Source: Hymenopus coronatus (Eukaryota > Arthropoda > Insecta > Mantodea > Hymenopodidae). Taken from it: a stretch of 64,000 nt of DNA. Positions 60,366 through 64,000 of the stretch are shown here, piece by piece; positions within the stretch are counted from its first letter, which is position 1, and each line of letters starts with the position of its first letter. The translations under genes were made by a program, and so were the position numbers. The notes under the pieces are model-generated. The model was given only the letters and a program-made list of their open reading frames with translations. It searched no databases and was not told the origin of the DNA. The DNA lies in NCBI GenBank assembly GCA_030762935.1, contig CM060895.1, forward strand, positions 77,173,001 to 77,237,000, written 5' to 3'.

Positions 60366-60789
60366 AAGCAATAATAAATTAGATGCAGCAACAGAATTCG
60401 GATGCCATCTCCGACATTGTACAGTACATCCATATGGTATAATTTACTACCGTGTAATTTCTCTTTTGATATGACGGACCTCTAAGCTTTTCAAGAAATT
60501 ACAGCGAGATAGTGAGCTATCCCACAGAATGACTGTGCTTTTCCGTTTTACCAATATTGTCGCAAGAATCAATTACCAAGTTGCGTACTACTACTTTTCA
60601 CTCTGCAGTATGCACTGTATACAAATAAAAGTGGTTTTACACATTTCTTACTGTACAATTAATAAAATATTTTCAAAACAATCATTTATAATTTCTATTT
60701 TGCTTTAAAACGTCTAAAGTATTCTGTAAACAAACGGTTCCTAAAAGGGATTATTTTTGTTTACATCATTTTGTCTAAACGAAATAATC

Positions 60790-61179
60790 ATAGACGCAAA
60801 TCGCGATATTACTTGTTTTCTTGAAGTTGGAAGTAAATAAGGGAATATACTAGGCTAAAGCGATAGCCAAATATTTCAAAAGCGGATGTAAACAATTTAA
60901 ATTATATTATATTTTCATGGCCAAGAATAAAACAGGAGGTGAAACGAGAGATGGCTACCCGTTTTAAGAAAAGTTTAATTAGTTGAAAATTGAAACAAAT
61001 AAGGAATATAACTGAAACTGTTAACTCTTTAAAAAAATGTATACATGAATTGTGTGCTCTAACCATATCTACATTTTCGTGTAGCAATGTTCCGCAAATT
61101 TCATCCAGAATGAAGAAGTTGCAGAAGACTATTCCCAAAAAATTCAGAATATTTTAGGGTATTTGACTCAATTATTTTA
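60790..61179 (-). repeat. IER repeat copy cut by the LINE insertion
   Basis: Runs through GGCTAAAGCGATAGCC and ATTCCCAAAAAATTCAGAAT, then stops at the LINE target duplication. Confidence 0.6.
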
Positions 61180-61186
61180 TATTATA

Positions 61187-62152
61187 TATCTAGGAGTTAA
61201 AATTGATAGTGGTGGCAATTGGGAAAAGCAAAAGAAAATTGCATTGGCAAAAGGAAAAGGAGCTTTATCAGCTATTAGAAGTTGCAAATACAAAGCACCT
61301 AATATAAATATTAGATGGTTAGAAAAAGTGTACAATATGGTGGTTGAGGCAAAAATGCTATATGGGATAGAAGTATGGGGATTAGAAGGAGGATGGGAAG
61401 GCATAGATGAGGTGCATAGGAAATTTTGCAAAGAAATACTGGGGTTACCAAATGCAACTGTTAGGCAGGTAGCACAAATAGAGCTGGGTAGAGTGGCAAG
61501 TAAGGGAAAGATTATGGAAAGGGCATTGAAATTTTGGCATAGGATATTGAAATTGGAAGAAAGGAATTTGTTAAAACAGTGTTTAGTATATCAAGAGAAA
61601 AGTTTAAAGAACAAGGGATGGGTAGACTGTCTTCGAAATAACCTGGAAAGTAGTGGGTTAGGGGAAATGTGGAGAAGAAGAGAAAATAATGTGAATAACT
61701 TCTGGAAGTTGGCAAGGAAAAGATTTGAGGATATAGAAATACAAAAAATATTTAGTGAAATAACTGAAAAGAGATCTTTAGTTTTCTATATACCAATGAA
61801 AGTCTCATGGGGAAGGGAAAAGTACATTGATGTGACAAATAAAGAGGAGCGAGAAGGTATTGCATGGCTGAAAGCAGGAGTATGGAGATTAAAAGGTCTA
61901 AGGAAAGGTATTCCACAAAATCAATGTCCTATATGTGGCGGAAATGAAGATATAGAACACATTTTATTTAAATGTAAAGGAACTGAAATTTGGAGAAAAA
62001 AGTATATTAATAAGAAATGGTTTAAAATAGATAGAAATGTAGTAGTAGTTGAAATGTTTCAAAAAGATAGTAAGAAGATTGGACAATTCTTATGCAAAGT
62101 GAAAAATAAATGGATATGGACAGTAAATAGACAAAATGGTGTAATAAACTAG
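61187..62152 (+). pseudogene. LINE reverse transcriptase, C-terminal portion
   Basis: An open frame of about 320 codons beginning at the RT thumb motif YLGVKID (its tyrosine codon is supplied by target DNA). It continues through MLYGIEVWG, typical of non-LTR elements after the RT domain. It ends with a CCHC-type zinc finger, CPICGGNEDIEHILFKC (C-x2-C-x7-H-x4-C). The catalytic RT palm and any endonuclease are missing through 5' truncation, so the piece cannot move by itself. The absence of stops points to recent insertion. The clade (Jockey, I or R1-like) cannot be set by eye. The first codon of the open frame is a TTG at 61163 in flanking DNA and is not a start. Confidence 0.85.
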
Positions 62153-62255
62153 AATTAATAAACTATTGTAAAATATGAGTATGACCGGTAAAGAGCCAGG
62201 GCTGAACACCGGTCATATTCACCTGTATAAAGCTTAGCATAAATAAATAAATAAA
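61190..62255 (+). mobile_element. 5'-truncated LINE with 10-bp target duplication
   Basis: Flanked by TATTATATAT at 61180-61189 and 62256-62265. It contains the end of an RT open frame, a short 3' UTR with a hairpin and an (AAAT)n tail (62239-62255). The AT-rich target repeat could partly be chance. Confidence 0.75.
62180..62217 (+). other. Stem-loop in LINE 3' UTR
   Basis: TATGACCGGT and ACCGGTCATA form a perfect 10-bp stem with an 18-nt loop, 28 nt after the stop codon. Confidence 0.75.
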
Positions 62256-62265
62256 TATTATATAT

Positions 62266-63895
62266 TTCATTTAGCAATAGGTAATGTTGTACCAGATTCA
62301 GCAATCTGTATTGGTGGCAAGATATCGAAATGCTTACATAAGTCTTCCTAAAGCAATGCTAGGCGTGGGTTTTGCTATAACATCTCTAATACCTAGGTCA
62401 CAAATATCCTTGCAGTTGATGCTGTAGGACGCACTCCACACCGACGTACACAGTAAGGGTAAACATTTATTTAAAGGTGTTGACTTCGAGATCATCCAAA
62501 TGTATTAGTTGAGGTGAATGAAATTTAGATGAATTCTTGGGATTTCTCCCATTTGCTCTCTTGATGAATTTATTTACAGCTCCTGGTCTCTTTTAAAGTG
62601 TACACCCTCCTGCAACTTAAACCCTGAGGCCATCTGCTTCCTTCTCGCAGGCATGAACACCTGCTATACTCTGAACCTATGACTCCCTAGAAATGTGTAA
62701 TGTAGGGGTAACTCCTACCTCTGCGAGTTAAAGGTGCAAAAATATGTATGAATCAGGATGAGCCCGAAAAGCTTACAAATAAAAACACAAGGAGGAACGA
62801 AGAAATCCAGAGCCATTACTTTCAACTTAGGGGAAAGCTTGTTACTGAAGTGACTACCGAAGTACAACCCTTTCATAACACTTATCCGGAAATTTTGGAT
62901 ATGTTTGTTGATACATATTATGAACAAATACTAATGCTCTTGGTTCGAAGACCTACCATGGATTCGTGTAGTAGCATTGCAAGATAATCCAAGAGCCCGT
63001 CCTGACGTACTTAACAGGATGTAAATAATTATGGATGTACTTATATCCGTGTAAAGTAAACCAGACCGTACCATGAAGCTAAAACGTTAACGTGTTACTA
63101 CTCTGCCTTCATCCGGTTGTTCAATCTAGTATAACTTTGCTACCTGCTTAATGCAACAATTTACTGAAAATGACTATGAAGTACCATACTATATTTAAAT
63201 AATTTTCTTACATCAAAATTTAGCTCTGAATATCTCAGCTGCTGCTTCTTATCAGTAGTATATACCAATTATTCCATTTAAAACCGGACCAGAGACTGAT
63301 ATGTGCGCCGTTTGCTTTGACTACATTGGTTTCGGCATTTTTCCTTTAGTGCACTAACTCAATATAAGATGTATCAGCTGTGTTAAAATGTGTCAGTTAC
63401 TGCCTTCAGTTTGTACGGTAAAAACTGAAGCTTGTTCATTATGCGCTTCAAAAGTTAACATTTATTTAACTCTATGTCAATCGCCCTAATTTCGACACGG
63501 TCACTCGCGGGGTATCTAGAAGGCGACAATAACTTTGTATCGACTCATTATTATTTTGCATATGCTTCGATATTTCATCAAGGTTCATTAATTTGTTTAT
63601 TCTTTATTTTCAAGATACTACGACTTATTTTCAATCCTATAATAATAAGGGCACATTAGTATAAAAAATAAGCAGAAGTACAGTATTAACAAAATAAAAA
63701 GAAAAACAGCAGATGTTAAAATACAGTATGAAAGAATAAAACGACCTATTTCATAAAAATATAGTACTTATATTTTTACTTATTACAGCATAGGACATTT
63801 ATTTCGTTTCTTTTTTCTTAATATTTTCCTATTTTACACTATCCTATATTTCAAGCTCCAAACACATACATTCTATCTCGTTCCCAGCAAAAATA
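62266..63895. other. Unassigned AT-rich stretch
   Basis: About 1.6 kb with no recognised gene or repeat family. Confidence 0.4.
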
Positions 63896-63899
63896 CATT

Positions 63900-64000
63900 T
63901 TATACTTCTTGCAGCTGTATGTTGGCATTCTGGAGATCATCTTTGGTTTGTATCACAATGTTTCCTTTCAGAAAGTTCTGGTGCTTCTTCCTGTGCAGCT
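63900..64000 (-). pseudogene. Possible LINE reverse-transcriptase scrap at window edge
   Basis: The minus-strand frame entering from the edge reads GNIVIQTKDDLQNANIQLQ then a stop at 63900-63902. It resembles the region after the FADD motif of RT (V-I-x-x-x-x-D-D-L-Q). Too short to be sure. Confidence 0.35.

Overview
This is AT-rich nuclear DNA of an insect. The diagnostic genes are about 395-codon, single-coding-exon gustatory receptors (GR, 7tm_7 family) that end in the family motif TYhhhhhQ. All lie on the minus strand as a tandem array. Polyneoptera (cockroach, stick insect, cricket) is my guess from the repeat-rich, SINE-rich texture; the species cannot be read from the window. Names such as Gr-2, IER and CUB are my own labels.

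Receptor content: Gr-1 (896-2065) is a pseudogene. Gr-2 (13978-15165), Gr-3 (27338-28525), Gr-5 (44066-45250) and Gr-6 (54045-55232) are intact. Gr-4 (35698-35829) is a short N-terminal remnant. C-terminal pseudogene fragments sit just 3' of Gr-2 and Gr-3. Every intact copy has a conserved splice acceptor 20 bases or so upstream of the ATG and a candidate donor 115-140 bases further up, so a 5' UTR intron is likely. Each of the six receptor loci also has one copy of a roughly 300-bp block (CUB) 1.0-5.3 kb upstream.

Layout: about 1-35800 is a tandem triplication of a 12-13 kb unit (unit 1 about 100-12180, unit 2 about 12185-25600, unit 3 about 25600-35830). The units share receptor, CUB, repeats and a GC-richer block, and differ by later insertions: a mariner (unit 1), a 153-bp insert with 13-bp target duplication (unit 1) and a solo LTR (unit 2). 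From 36 kb to 60 kb lie older, more diverged units with Gr-5 and Gr-6. From 60.8 kb to the end there is a LINE 3' fragment, unassigned AT-rich DNA and a possible reverse-transcriptase scrap at the edge.

Mobile DNA dominates. A roughly 0.85-kb repeat family with palindromic termini (IER) occurs about 25-30 times in both orientations. There are also relics of mariner (three), a Tc1/mariner-superfamily DDE element (two), hAT, LINEs, at least three tRNA-derived SINEs, a solo LTR and an AT-rich MITE. No cellular genes other than receptors were found. The likely joint role of the receptors is contact chemosensation; the ligand cannot be inferred.
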